64,000 bases of DNA, taken from contig CAIJLZ010000011.1 of the NCBI GenBank assembly GCA_903821605.1, forward strand, positions 217,210 through 281,209, written 5' to 3'. Source of the stretch: an uncultured Sphingomonadales bacterium. GTDB lineage: Bacteria; Pseudomonadota; Alphaproteobacteria; Sphingomonadales; Sphingomonadaceae. Below the pieces are notes generated by a model that saw only the letters and a program-made list of their open reading frames with translations, searched no databases and had not been told where the DNA came from. Below, one piece after another: positions 15,749 through 25,679 of the stretch. The stretch's first letter is position 1, and each line of letters opens with the position of its first letter. The position numbers were made by a program, and so were the translations under genes.

Positions 15749-17550
15749 TGGCCAACGCATATAACATCATTGACCATGTTTATGACACGGTCGTCGTCGG
15801 CGCTGGTGGTTCGGGCCTCCGCGCCACCATGGGTTCGGCTGAAGCTGGCCTGAAGACCGCGTGCATCACCAAGGTGTTCCCGACCCGCTCGCACACCGTG
15901 GCGGCGCAGGGCGGTATCGCGGCGTCGCTTGGCAACAACACGCCGGATCACTGGACCTGGCACATGTATGACACCGTCAAGGGTTCCGACTGGCTCGGCG
16001 ACCAAGACGCGATCGAATATATGGTGCGCGAAGCCCCGGCGGCGGTGTACGAGCTGGAACATGCCGGCGTGCCGTTCAGCCGCAACAATGACGGCACGAT
16101 CTATCAGCGTCCGTTCGGTGGCCATATGCAGAATCTCGGCGCTGGCCCGCCCGTGCAGCGCACCTGCGCCGCGGCCGACCGTACCGGCCACGCGATGTTG
16201 CACGCGCTGTACCAGCAGTCGCTGAAATATGATGCCGACTTCTACATCGAATATTTTGCCATCGACCTGATCATGGAAAATGGCGAATGCCGTGGCGTGA
16301 TCGCGCTGTGCATGGAAGACGGCTCGATCCATCGCTTCCGCAGCCATGCCGTCGTGCTCGCGACGGGCGGCTATGGCCGTTGCTATTTCTCGGCGACCTC
16401 GGCCCATACCTGCACCGGCGACGGTGGCGGCATGGTGTTGCGCGCTGGCCTGCCGTTGCAGGACATGGAATTCGTGCAGTTCCACCCGACCGGCATTTAC
16501 GGTGCGGGCGTGCTGATTACGGAAGGCGCGCGCGGCGAAGGCGGTTATCTGACCAACTCGCAGGGCGAACGCTTCATGGAACGTTATGCTCCGTCGGCCA
16601 AGGACCTCGCCTCACGCGACGTCGTGTCGCGCTGCATGGCGATGGAAATCCGCGAAGGCCGTGGCGTCGGCAAGGATGGGGATCATATCTATCTCCATCT
16701 CGACCATCTCGACCCGAAGGTGCTGGCGGAACGTCTGCCGGGCATCACCGAAACCGGCAAGATCTTTGCCAATGTCGATCTGACCCGCCAGCCACTGCCG
16801 GTGGTGCCGACCGTGCATTACAACATGGGTGGCATTCCTTGTAACTATCACGGCGAAGTCGTGACGCTGCGTGATGGTAACCCGGACGCTGTCGTCCCGG
16901 GCCTGTTCGCCGTCGGCGAAGCGGCCTGCGTGTCGGTCCATGGCGCAAACCGCCTTGGCTCCAACTCGCTGATCGATCTCGTGGTGTTCGGTCGCGCGAC
17001 CGGCAAGCGTCTTGCCGAAATCGTCAAGCCGGGTACGCCCCTGCCCGCCACACCGAAGGACAGCGCCGATCTGGCGCTGGGTCGCCTCGACCACTTCCGC
17101 ACCGCCAAGGGTGGCACGCCGACGGCGCAGATCCGCCTCGACATGCAGAAGACCATGCAGAAGCATGCCGCGGTGTTCCGCGACAACAAGCTGCTGGGCG
17201 AAGGCGTGGACAAGATGAAGGAGGTCTATGCCTCGATGAACGATGTCGGCGTGACCGACCGTTCGCTCATCTGGAACACCGATCTGGTGGAAACGCTGGA
17301 ACTCGACAACCTCGTGTCTCAGGCCCGCTGCACCATCGAAAGCGCCTTCAACCGCAAGGAAAGCCGCGGCGCGCACATGCACGAAGATTATCCGGAACGC
17401 GACGACGCGAACTGGATGAAGCACACGATCAGCTGGTTCGAAGGCTGGGGCGGCAAGGGTGGTAATGTCACGCTTGATACCCGTCCGGTCCACGAATACA
17501 CGCTGACCGACGAAGCCGAATATGTGCAGCCCAAGGCCCGCGTCTATTGA
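15748..17550 (+). CDS. sdhA: succinate dehydrogenase flavoprotein subunit
   Basis: The 600-aa catalytic flavoprotein of complex II, oxidising succinate to fumarate in the TCA cycle. Seen: FAD motif GAGGSGL near residue 20, covalent-FAD site [10 protein letters not shown] with His49, the substrate-site block around [20 protein letters not shown], and [14 protein letters not shown] near the C-terminus. Full length for the family. A strong Rho-independent terminator follows 31 bases after the stop. The iron-sulfur subunit gene sdhB, usually next, is absent here: the following genes are on the opposite strand. Confidence 0.97.
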   Translation: MANAYNIIDHVYDTVVVGAGGSGLRATMGSAEAGLKTACITKVFPTRSHTVAAQGGIAASLGNNTPDHWTWHMYDTVKGSDWLGDQDAIEYMVREAPAAVYELEHAGVPFSRNNDGTIYQRPFGGHMQNLGAGPPVQRTCAAADRTGHAMLHALYQQSLKYDADFYIEYFAIDLIMENGECRGVIALCMEDGSIHRFRSHAVVLATGGYGRCYFSATSAHTCTGDGGGMVLRAGLPLQDMEFVQFHPTGIYGAGVLITEGARGEGGYLTNSQGERFMERYAPSAKDLASRDVVSRCMAMEIREGRGVGKDGDHIYLHLDHLDPKVLAERLPGITETGKIFANVDLTRQPLPVVPTVHYNMGGIPCNYHGEVVTLRDGNPDAVVPGLFAVGEAACVSVHGANRLGSNSLIDLVVFGRATGKRLAEIVKPGTPLPATPKDSADLALGRLDHFRTAKGGTPTAQIRLDMQKTMQKHAAVFRDNKLLGEGVDKMKEVYASMNDVGVTDRSLIWNTDLVETLELDNLVSQARCTIESAFNRKESRGAHMHEDYPERDDANWMKHTISWFEGWGGKGGNVTLDTRPVHEYTLTDEAEYVQPKARVY

Positions 17551-17581
17551 GGCGAGCCCGCTCACCGGCTTGAAATCATAG

Positions 17582-17612
17582 AAAAGGGCGGGCCATCTGG
17601 TCCGCCCTTTTT
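17582..17612 (+). terminator. Rho-independent terminator after sdhA
   Basis: A 13-bp stem (AAAAGGGCGGGCC with GGTCCGCCCTTTT, one G-U pair) with loop ATCT, followed by a T run. It closes the sdhCDA transcript. Confidence 0.92.
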
Positions 17613-17673
17613 GTTAAGGCCCAGCCAAGGGGCCGTCAGCCCCTTACCCGCCGCATGACCCAAGCGCCTCCGC

Positions 17674-17880
17674 TTAGAGCAGGCCGTCGAGCGCCGCTGT
17701 CGCCACGGCGTCGCGCTTTTGCGAGCGCATCTCTTCCGTCAGCAACAGGCGATCAGCCATCGAACGCCAAGCCGCCTCGGACCGGCGGAACCGGTCACGG
17801 ACATTTTCAAGCATCGCCCCATCGGCTGAACGCGCACAGTCTTCGGCACGGGCAAGGTAGAAATCGCTGGTAGCGCTCAT
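17674..17880 (-). CDS. small conserved alphaproteobacterial protein (68 aa)
   Basis: An unrecognised 68-aa protein, mostly helical, highly charged and without a membrane segment. The pattern FYLARAEDCARSADGA followed by NVRDRFRRSEAAWRSMA resembles short uncharacterised proteins common in Sphingomonadales (recalled from general knowledge, not checked). The RBS CAGGAG lies 7 bases before the ATG, supporting real translation. No function can be assigned; the region sits between the sdh operon and the cold-shock gene on its own strand. Confidence 0.75.
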   Translation of the reverse strand: MSATSDFYLARAEDCARSADGAMLENVRDRFRRSEAAWRSMADRLLLTEEMRSQKRDAVATAALDGLL

Positions 17881-17934
17881 GATGGGACTCCTGAATGGAC
17901 GGCGGGTAGAAAGGCGAATCTCAATTTGAAGCCG

Positions 17935-18087
17935 TTAGTCCACCATATCCGCGACAAGGCGACGCAACTGATGGCGATCCAACGGGATCGACCAAGGCGC
18001 ACGCCGGTCACGGCTGATAGTCGTCGGCTGACAGCTCCCGCTTACCGGGTTAATATGAAGCGAATAATGTACACGATCTGATTGCAT
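17935..18087 (-). CDS. possible 50-aa small protein
   Basis: A short frame giving a basic 50-aa protein ending PLDRHQLRRLVADMVD. AGGA sits 6 bases before the ATG at 18087. Composition looks protein-like (hydrophilic, one amphipathic C-terminal helix) but no family is recognised. A longer in-frame extension to 18246 exists and lacks a good ribosome-binding site. If this gene is not real, 17881-18285 holds no gene except a hairpin near 18250. Confidence 0.45.
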   Translation of the reverse strand: MQSDRVHYSLHINPVSGSCQPTTISRDRRAPWSIPLDRHQLRRLVADMVD

Positions 18088-18247
18088 GAAATGTCCTGGG
18101 CAGTGGCTTGTTCGCGCTGCTGCCTTGATAAATGAATATAAGTGGGCGGGATGGACATTGGCCACATCACCTACCCGAAGCACGGAACAGAATGGCCCCG
18201 TGGCAAGCACCTCGCCGGATTGAACGGGCAAGGCGGGAGAAATCACC

Positions 18248-18277
18248 GTCCGCGCAAGCCCAAAGGCCCACGCGGAC
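18248..18277 (-). terminator. hairpin downstream of cold-shock gene
   Basis: GTCCGCG and CGCGGAC (7 bp) enclose an inner GCC/GGC pair. It lies 9-38 bases beyond the csp stop. There is no clear U tract in the transcript, so it is a terminator-like structure of moderate support. Confidence 0.5.
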
Positions 18278-18285
18278 GAGAAAGG

Positions 18286-18492
18286 TCAGGCGGCGGCGAG
18301 ATTGACAGCGGACTGTTTGCCGCGACGATCCGTCTCAAGCTCATAGCTTACGCGCTGTTCCTTGTTGAGCGTTGCCATGCCGGCACGCTCAACCGCCGTG
18401 ATGTGCACGAACGCATCGCCCGAGCCATCTTCGTTTGAAATAAAGCCGTAGCCCTTATCGATGTTAAAAAATTTCACAGTGCCAACTGGCAT
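18286..18492 (-). CDS. cold-shock protein (CspA family)
   Basis: A 68-aa single cold-shock domain that binds single-stranded RNA/DNA and melts RNA structure. Seen: RNP1 KGYGFIS at residues 13-19 and RNP2 AFVHI at 27-31 with surrounding aromatic residues; full family length. Of two nearby ATGs, 18492 is chosen because GGAAGGA is 6 bases upstream, while the ATG at 18498 would abut it. A sigma70-like promoter at 18616-18643 implies a 5' leader of about 115 bases, as in many cold-shock mRNAs, which may control stability or translation with temperature (inference). Confidence 0.93.
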   Translation of the reverse strand: MPVGTVKFFNIDKGYGFISNEDGSGDAFVHITAVERAGMATLNKEQRVSYELETDRRGKQSAVNLAAA

Positions 18493-18615
18493 CTTCATTC
18501 CTTCCAAGAACGTGCGTTCCGCCAGACAATCTGCCTGCGGAGCCAAGAAGCGAGAAAAGAAAAAGAGATACCGAGCGGCGTCGAAATTTCTGTCGCAAGC
18601 GACGTTAGCCTTACC

Positions 18616-18643
18616 AATATAAGGCACAACGCGAAAAAATCAA
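18616..18643 (-). promoter_or_regulatory. sigma70-like promoter for the cold-shock gene
   Basis: On the minus strand TTGATT, a 16-base spacer, then TATATT. Transcription from here would start near 18609, leaving a leader of about 115 bases before the csp start codon. Predicted only from the motif match. Confidence 0.55.
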
Positions 18644-18742
18644 TGGCGCATCCGGATTTGGGCCGGACCGCACGCGGTGAGGCCGGTTGCTCCGCGTCAC
18701 ATAACCGACTCAGACAGGCCGAAATTTTTTCCGGGACCAACC

Positions 18743-18771
18743 CTTGACCCGCATTTTGCCCGACCCCATAT
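18743..18771 (+). promoter_or_regulatory. sigma32 (RpoH)-type heat-shock promoter of groESL
   Basis: CTTGACC, 14 bases, then CCCCATAT closely matches the RpoH consensus (CTTGAAA, 13-15 bases, CCCCATNT). It lies about 105 bases before groES and just upstream of the CIRCE operator. A sigma70 reading (TTGACC, 17 bases, CATATC) is also possible. The csp-groES gap (18493-18875) holds this, the CIRCE element and the csp promoter and no gene. Confidence 0.75.
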
Positions 18772-18780
18772 CCCGTCTCG

Positions 18781-18807
18781 TTAGCACTCACCCCAATTGA
18801 GTGCTAA
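18781..18807 (+). promoter_or_regulatory. CIRCE element (HrcA operator)
   Basis: TTAGCACTC, nine bases, GAGTGCTAA: an exact match to the CIRCE inverted repeat bound by the HrcA repressor. It lies between the RpoH-like promoter and groES, in the likely 5' leader. Confidence 0.97.
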
Positions 18808-18875
18808 TTCATTTTTCCGGTGCCTGCTGGCTGCAAAGCTGACGCAGGTGCGTTGATTTAGAGAGGGAAACAACC

Positions 18876-19163
18876 ATGTCATTTCGCCCCCTGCACGATC
18901 GCGTGCTGGTCCGCCGCGTCGAAGCAGTAGAAAAGACCGCTGGCGGCATCATCATCCCCGACACCGCCAAGGAAAAGCCGCAAGAAGGTGAAGTTGTCTC
19001 GGTCGGCACCGGCATCCGGGCCGAAGATGGCAAGATCACCCCGCTTGATGTCAAGGCTGGTGATCGCATTCTGTTCGGCAAATGGTCGGGTACCGAAGTC
19101 AAGGTCGGCGGCGAAGATCTGCTGATCATGAAGGAATCCGACATTCTCGGCATCATTGGCTAA
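18876..19163 (+). CDS. groES: co-chaperonin GroES
   Basis: The 95-aa heptameric lid of the GroEL chaperonin. Seen: N-terminal [12 protein letters not shown], mobile loop region [17 protein letters not shown], and C-terminal [20 protein letters not shown] precedes the ATG. First gene of a two-gene operon with groEL 43 bases downstream, controlled by both a sigma32-type promoter and CIRCE. Confidence 0.97.
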   Translation: MSFRPLHDRVLVRRVEAVEKTAGGIIIPDTAKEKPQEGEVVSVGTGIRAEDGKITPLDVKAGDRILFGKWSGTEVKVGGEDLLIMKESDILGIIG

Positions 19164-19203
19164 GCGCCAATCTCGTTACGATATTATCCAGGAAGGATTT
19201 TAA

Positions 19204-20862
<1,659 letters not shown>

Positions 20863-20880
20863 TCCACGTCCCAGACGCGA

Positions 20881-20920
20881 AAAAGGGGCCGGGGGAGCAA
20901 TCCTCCGGCCCTTTCTTTTT
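20881..20920 (+). terminator. Rho-independent terminator after groEL
   Basis: GGGCCGG, then GGA-type arm pairs with TCC and CCGGCCC around a GCAA loop, followed by TTTCTTTTT. Positioned about 20-55 bases after the groEL stop. Confidence 0.92.
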
Positions 20921-20937
20921 ATTGAATGGTCACCGCG

Positions 20938-21447
20938 TCAGAACACATCGTAGCGCACATCCACGATCCGGCCAGCCCGGTTCACCAATAACAGATCGTC
21001 ATAGTAACGGACCCAGCGCAGCCCGCGCCCCGGATAGGCGTAGCGCCCTTCCCGCCAAGTGAAGCGATCGTTCCAATAATATCGCGGCAGTTCAACGCCC
21101 GAACGATAGCGATAATAGCCCCGGCGATCGCCATAGCGGTTATTCCGCTCCCAGCGGCGATGATCATTGTCATGCCAAGCCGCACGCTCATCCCGCCGCA
21201 CCTCGCGCACGCCACGCACGTCACGTCCATCTCGCATCACCCAACCGGCATCACTGCGGCTATCATTACGGGTATCATTACGGGTATCATTGCGGGTATC
21301 ATTGCGCCGTGTGCCACGCTCATCGCGATGGTCGCGGCTGACCTCTGTTTGATCGCGCTGCCAGCCAGCCCGGTCGGGACCATCGGCCAGCGCCATGCCC
21401 GGCAAAACAACCGTGGCGGCAATCGTCGCAAGCAACAATTTACGCAT
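20938..21447 (-). CDS. RcnB-like periplasmic protein
   Basis: A 169-aa exported protein with signal peptide (1-21, cleavage after ALA) and a C-terminal RcnB-type domain: VELPRYYWNDRF, then YAYPGRGLRWVRYYDDLLLV, then IVDVRYDVF. E. coli RcnB tunes nickel/cobalt export; the function of sphingomonad homologues is untested. The middle (about 45-100) is a low-complexity linker rich in Arg, Asp and Asn, including four RNDT/RNDS units encoded by a 12-bp tandem repeat. AAGGA lies 7 bases before the ATG. It sits alone on the minus strand after groEL. Confidence 0.85.
   Translation of the reverse strand: MRKLLLATIAATVVLPGMALADGPDRAGWQRDQTEVSRDHRDERGTRRNDTRNDTRNDTRNDSRSDAGWVMRDGRDVRGVREVRRDERAAWHDNDHRRWERNNRYGDRRGYYRYRSGVELPRYYWNDRFTWREGRYAYPGRGLRWVRYYDDLLLVNRAGRIVDVRYDVF
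21261..21308 (+). repeat. 12-bp tandem repeat, four units, inside the RcnB-like gene
   Basis: Four consecutive copies of a 12-base unit (tatcattacggg with one or two changes in copies 3 and 4). Being a multiple of three, copy-number changes keep the frame and add or remove RNDT tetrapeptides. A more degenerate unit precedes it at about 21249-21260. Confidence 0.9.
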
Positions 21448-21601
21448 GACAATATCCTTTCCTCATCATGGGCGGCGAAGAAACATCGCCCGATGGATCA
21501 CGGAATCGCATGAGTCGGCTGAACGGCCCGGTAATGGGCTTGTCAGCTTCTGTTTATCTTAGGGAGCGGATCAGCGCCCTCGACACGGGTGCATGTATCC
21601 A

Positions 21602-21635
21602 ACATACTCCCCCGCCTGACGGCAGGGGAGTATGT
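21602..21635 (-). terminator. 11-bp hairpin downstream of secA
   Basis: ACATACTCCCC and GGGGAGTATGT form a perfect 11-bp stem, extended by GCC/GGC inside around a TGAC loop. It begins 6 bases beyond the secA stop. No U tract follows in the secA direction, so it may terminate weakly, protect the 3' end, or be a small repeat element. Confidence 0.5.
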
Positions 21636-21640
21636 GATCT

Positions 21641-24379
21641 TCAGCTTAGCTGCCCGTGACAGTGCTTGTACTTCTGGCCCGAACCACATGGGCAAGGCGC
21701 GTTCCGGCTGACCAGACCTTCCCATTCACGGGGGTCGCTGCCGAGGTCGGGATTATCGACCGGGACATATTGCAGCGGCGGCAAGCGCGTGGTGACCAGC
21801 CCGGAACCGGCGTCAATATCGCCGCTGTCATCATTGCCGGTCAGCGGATCGATATGGGTGGTGAAGATATTCGGCATGTCCGGCAACGGGGCCGGTTGCT
21901 CCATCTGCAACTGCGCGAAGGAGATGATGCGGGTGACATCCTCGCGGATCGCCATCAACATGCGTTCGAACATCGCAAAGGCTTCGCGCTTATATTCGTT
22001 GATCGGCTGTTTTTGCGCATAAGCACGCAGGTGGATGACCTGACGCAGCGCATCCAGCGTGGAAAGATGCTCCTTCCAATGATGGTCGAGCGTCTGCAAC
22101 AGGATCGATTTTTCGATACTACGACGAACATCGACCTCAAGCCCGGCCATCTTGGCGAGGATCAGCTCGTCCGACATGCCGCGCAGGCGATCCTCGATGA
22201 TTTCCGGCTCCATACCGTCTTCCTCAAGCCAAGCGCCGAGCTGCGGCTGCAGGTTGAGGACGGATTCGATACGGCTATTCAGCCCCTCGATATCCCATTG
22301 TTCCGGATAGGTTTCGGGCGGGCAGGCCTCGCCGACCAGCGCGTTGATCGTCTCGTGGCGCATATCATCGACGATGTCATCCACCGCCTCGGCATCCATG
22401 ATGTCGGCGCGCTGTTCATAGATGACCTTACGCTGATCGTTCATTACGTCATCATATTCGACGACCTGTTTGCGGATGTCGTAATTGCGCGCCTCGACCT
22501 TTTTCTGCGCGGTCTCAATCGCCTTGGAGATCAGCGGCGAAATGATCGCCTCGCCATCCTCCAGATTCTTATTCATCATCCGCGCGAACATCGTCTGCGG
22601 CCCGAAAATGCGCAGCAGATCGTCGTCAAGCGAGAGATAGAAGCGCGACAGGCCGGGATCGCCCTGACGGCCCGAACGGCCACGCAGCTGATTATCGATG
22701 CGCCGGCTTTCATGCCGCTCGGTGCCGAGCACGAACAAACCGCCAGCGTCCAGCACGCGCTGCTTCTCAACGGCGATTTCGCGCCGGATCTGTTCGATTG
22801 CAGCGTCACGCTCCGGCCCTTCGGCCATGCCGTCAAGCTCGTCATTGACGCGGAAATCAAGATTACCACCCAACTGAATATCGGTGCCACGGCCAGCCAT
22901 GTTGGTCGCAATCGTCACCGCGCCAAGCCGACCCGCCTGCGCCACGATATGGGCTTCTGATTCATGATAGCGGGCGTTGAGCACATTGTGATCGACCCCC
23001 TCTTTCTTGAGGAACTCCGACAGCAATTCCGATTTTTCAATCGACACGGTGCCGACCAGCACCGGCTGGTCCCGCAGCGATGCCGCCTTGATCGCTTGGG
23101 TAATGGCCGCGAATTTATCGCCCTCGTTCTTGTAGAACTCATCATTCTCATCGATCCGCAGCACCGGCACATTCGTCGGGATGGTAACGACGTTCATCTT
23201 ATAGATGTCGTAGAATTCCGGTGCCTCGGTCAGCGCGGTGCCGGTCATGCCGCCGATCTTCGGGTACATGCGGAAGAAATTCTGGAAGGTGATGGAGGCG
23301 AGCGTCTGGTTCTCAGGCTCGATATTCACGCCTTCCTTGGCTTCCACCGCCTGATGCAGGCCATCCGACCAGCGGCGGCCATCCATCATGCGGCCGGTAA
23401 ATTCGTCGATGATGACGACCTTGTCATCCTTGACGATATAATCGATGTCGCGCCGGAAGATGACATTGGCCCGCAGGGCTTGGTTCAGATGGTGAACCGC
23501 CTGGGTGTTCTCATAATCATAGAGATTGGTACCCATCAGCAGCCCGGCATTTTCCAACAGGCGCTCGGCCTTTTCGGTGCCGTCCTCGGTCAACACGATC
23601 GAACGCTGCTTCTCGTCGATCTCATAATCTTCAGCCGAGAGGTGCTTCACCACGGCATCGACCGCGATATAAAGTTCCGATTTATCATCGGTCGGGCCGG
23701 AAATGATGAGCGGCGTGCGCGCCTCGTCGATCAGGATCGAGTCGACTTCGTCGACAATCGCATAGCTGAACGACCGGTGGACCATCTGGCCGCGATCATA
23801 TTTCATGTTGTCGCGCAGATAGTCGAAACCAAGCTCGTTATTGGTCGCATAAGTGATATCGGCGTTATAGGCTTCGCGCCGGGCGACCTCATCAAGGTTC
23901 GGCACAATGACGCCCACGGTCAGGCCCAGGAAACGATAGACCTGCCCCATCCAGTCGGCGTCGCGACGGGCGAGATAGTCGTTGACCGTCACGACATGCA
24001 CACCCTTGCCGGCCAGCGCATTGAGGTAGCACGCCAATGTCGCGACCAGCGTCTTGCCTTCACCGGTCCGCATTTCGGCGATTTCACCGCGATGGAGAAC
24101 AATACCGCCGATCAGCTGCACATCATAATGGCGTTGACCAAGCACCCGCTTGGCCGCCTCGCGCACCGTGGCGAAGGCCTCGGGCAGGATATCATCAAGC
24201 GTCTCATCAGCGGCCAGCCGCTCACGGAACTTGATCGTCTGGTTTTTCAACCCGTCGTCGTCAAGCGCCGAAATTTCAGGCTCCAGCGCGTTGATCTTAT
24301 CGACGATCTTGCGCAGCGACTTCACATAACGATCATTGGACGAGCCGAAAACCGACTTGGCAATGCGGGCGAAAACCAT
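21641..24379 (-). CDS. secA: preprotein translocase ATPase SecA
   Basis: The 912-aa motor that drives Sec-dependent export through SecYEG. Seen: Walker A region [15 protein letters not shown]-type [14 protein letters not shown], preprotein crosslinking domain, helicase motif VI block [10 protein letters not shown], and the C-terminal zinc finger [14 protein letters not shown] that contacts SecB/ribosomes. The start at 24379 ([13 protein letters not shown]) is the family start and has AAGGAA before it; the frame extends 137 codons further upstream but that is not SecA-like. Divergent from mnmA across 178 bases. Confidence 0.98.
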   Translation of the reverse strand: MVFARIAKSVFGSSNDRYVKSLRKIVDKINALEPEISALDDDGLKNQTIKFRERLAADETLDDILPEAFATVREAAKRVLGQRHYDVQLIGGIVLHRGEIAEMRTGEGKTLVATLACYLNALAGKGVHVVTVNDYLARRDADWMGQVYRFLGLTVGVIVPNLDEVARREAYNADITYATNNELGFDYLRDNMKYDRGQMVHRSFSYAIVDEVDSILIDEARTPLIISGPTDDKSELYIAVDAVVKHLSAEDYEIDEKQRSIVLTEDGTEKAERLLENAGLLMGTNLYDYENTQAVHHLNQALRANVIFRRDIDYIVKDDKVVIIDEFTGRMMDGRRWSDGLHQAVEAKEGVNIEPENQTLASITFQNFFRMYPKIGGMTGTALTEAPEFYDIYKMNVVTIPTNVPVLRIDENDEFYKNEGDKFAAITQAIKAASLRDQPVLVGTVSIEKSELLSEFLKKEGVDHNVLNARYHESEAHIVAQAGRLGAVTIATNMAGRGTDIQLGGNLDFRVNDELDGMAEGPERDAAIEQIRREIAVEKQRVLDAGGLFVLGTERHESRRIDNQLRGRSGRQGDPGLSRFYLSLDDDLLRIFGPQTMFARMMNKNLEDGEAIISPLISKAIETAQKKVEARNYDIRKQVVEYDDVMNDQRKVIYEQRADIMDAEAVDDIVDDMRHETINALVGEACPPETYPEQWDIEGLNSRIESVLNLQPQLGAWLEEDGMEPEIIEDRLRGMSDELILAKMAGLEVDVRRSIEKSILLQTLDHHWKEHLSTLDALRQVIHLRAYAQKQPINEYKREAFAMFERMLMAIREDVTRIISFAQLQMEQPAPLPDMPNIFTTHIDPLTGNDDSGDIDAGSGLVTTRLPPLQYVPVDNPDLGSDPREWEGLVSRNAPCPCGSGQKYKHCHGQLS

Positions 24380-24557
24380 GGGAATTCCTTGAAAAACACG
24401 ACAGGTGATCGCCTGAGCATCAACCCCGCCAATCCGAGCAAGCGAAATAGGGTCTGGCAGGCCAAAGGTCAAGGAATGGCGGGAGTTTGTAACGCCTCGC
24501 AGCCCTCGCCTGCCGGGCTGGTAAAATGGTCGGGAACCCACTACATCCCCGGCCATC

Positions 24558-25643
24558 ATGTTCGACCTGTTCCAGCTTGAAGGCCCAGCCAAAGCCCGCC
24601 GTATCGTCGTTGCGATGTCGGGCGGCGTTGACTCGTCGGTCGTGGCTGCACTTGCCGCGCGTTCGGGCGCGGAAACAATTGGCGTCACGCTCCAACTGTA
24701 CGACCATGGCGCCGCCGTGGGGCGGACCGGCAGTTGCTGTGCCGGGCAGGATATCCGCGATGCCCGCGCGGTCGCCGACAAGCTTGGCATCGCGCATTAT
24801 GTGTTCGACCATGAAAGCAGCTTCCGCCAGTCGGTGATCGACCAGTTCGCCGACGAATATCTGAAGGGCCGCACGCCCATTCCTTGTGTTCGCTGCAACA
24901 TGGGGGTGAAGTTCACCGACCTGTTCCGTCTTGCCAAGGATCTAGGCGCCGACTGCCTCGCCACCGGCCATTATGTCCGCCGCGCGCTGGGCGTGCAGGG
25001 GGCGGAATTGCATCGTGCTGCTGATCCGGCACGCGACCAGAGCTATTTCCTGTTCGCCACCACCAATGAACAGCTCGATTATCTGCGCTTCCCACTGGGC
25101 GGCATGCCCAAGCCAGAAGTCCGCGCCATCGCGCAGGAGTTGGGGCTTATCGTGGCAATGAAGCCCGATAGTCAGGACATCTGTTTCGTCCCCAATGGCG
25201 ACTATGCCAGCGTCGTGCGCAAGGTCCGGCCAGAGGCGGGGATTGATGGCCCGATCCTCGACATGGCAGGCCGGGAGTTGGGCCGCCACAAGGGGCTGAT
25301 CCACTATACAGTGGGCCAGCGGCGGGGGCTGGAGATCGGCGGACTGGCCGAGCCACTCTATGTGGTGCGACTGGAACCGGAACAGCAGGCGGTCATCGTC
25401 GGCCCGCGCGAGGCACTTGCCGTCACCCGCGCCCGGATCGGTGAGCCAAGCTGGCTGACCACGGTTGAGGGACGTGCTGTGATGGCGAAGGTCCGCTCAC
25501 TGGCCAAGCCCGCGCCCGCGCGGATGCAAGGCGAATGGCTGGTGTTCGATGAACCGGCCTATGGTGTATCCCCCGGCCAGGCGGCGGTGCTCTATGAAGG
25601 CGACCGCGTGCTGGGCGGCGGCTGGATTGAAGAGACAGCGTAA
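24558..25643 (+). CDS. mnmA: tRNA-specific 2-thiouridylase MnmA
   Basis: A 361-aa ATP-dependent enzyme that thiolates U34 of tRNA-Lys, -Glu and -Gln. Seen: PP-loop SGGVDSS at residues 21-27, catalytic Cys110 (PCVRC), and second catalytic Cys209 in SQDICFVP, with the expected central and C-terminal beta-barrel regions. The start at 24558 gives a short lead to the PP-loop. Convergent with ftsK (36 bases between stops). Confidence 0.96.
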   Translation: MFDLFQLEGPAKARRIVVAMSGGVDSSVVAALAARSGAETIGVTLQLYDHGAAVGRTGSCCAGQDIRDARAVADKLGIAHYVFDHESSFRQSVIDQFADEYLKGRTPIPCVRCNMGVKFTDLFRLAKDLGADCLATGHYVRRALGVQGAELHRAADPARDQSYFLFATTNEQLDYLRFPLGGMPKPEVRAIAQELGLIVAMKPDSQDICFVPNGDYASVVRKVRPEAGIDGPILDMAGRELGRHKGLIHYTVGQRRGLEIGGLAEPLYVVRLEPEQQAVIVGPREALAVTRARIGEPSWLTTVEGRAVMAKVRSLAKPAPARMQGEWLVFDEPAYGVSPGQAAVLYEGDRVLGGGWIEETA

Positions 25644-25679
25644 GCGATACGCCCCCCCCAACAAGGGAGGCGGTGCACC

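Noticed and set aside
21261..21308. CRISPR-like repeats
   Set aside because: 12-bp units with no spacers, in frame inside a coding region; a simple tandem repeat.
22964..24580. Long plus-strand frame antisense to secA
   Set aside because: No recognisable motif; secA on the minus strand is unambiguous.
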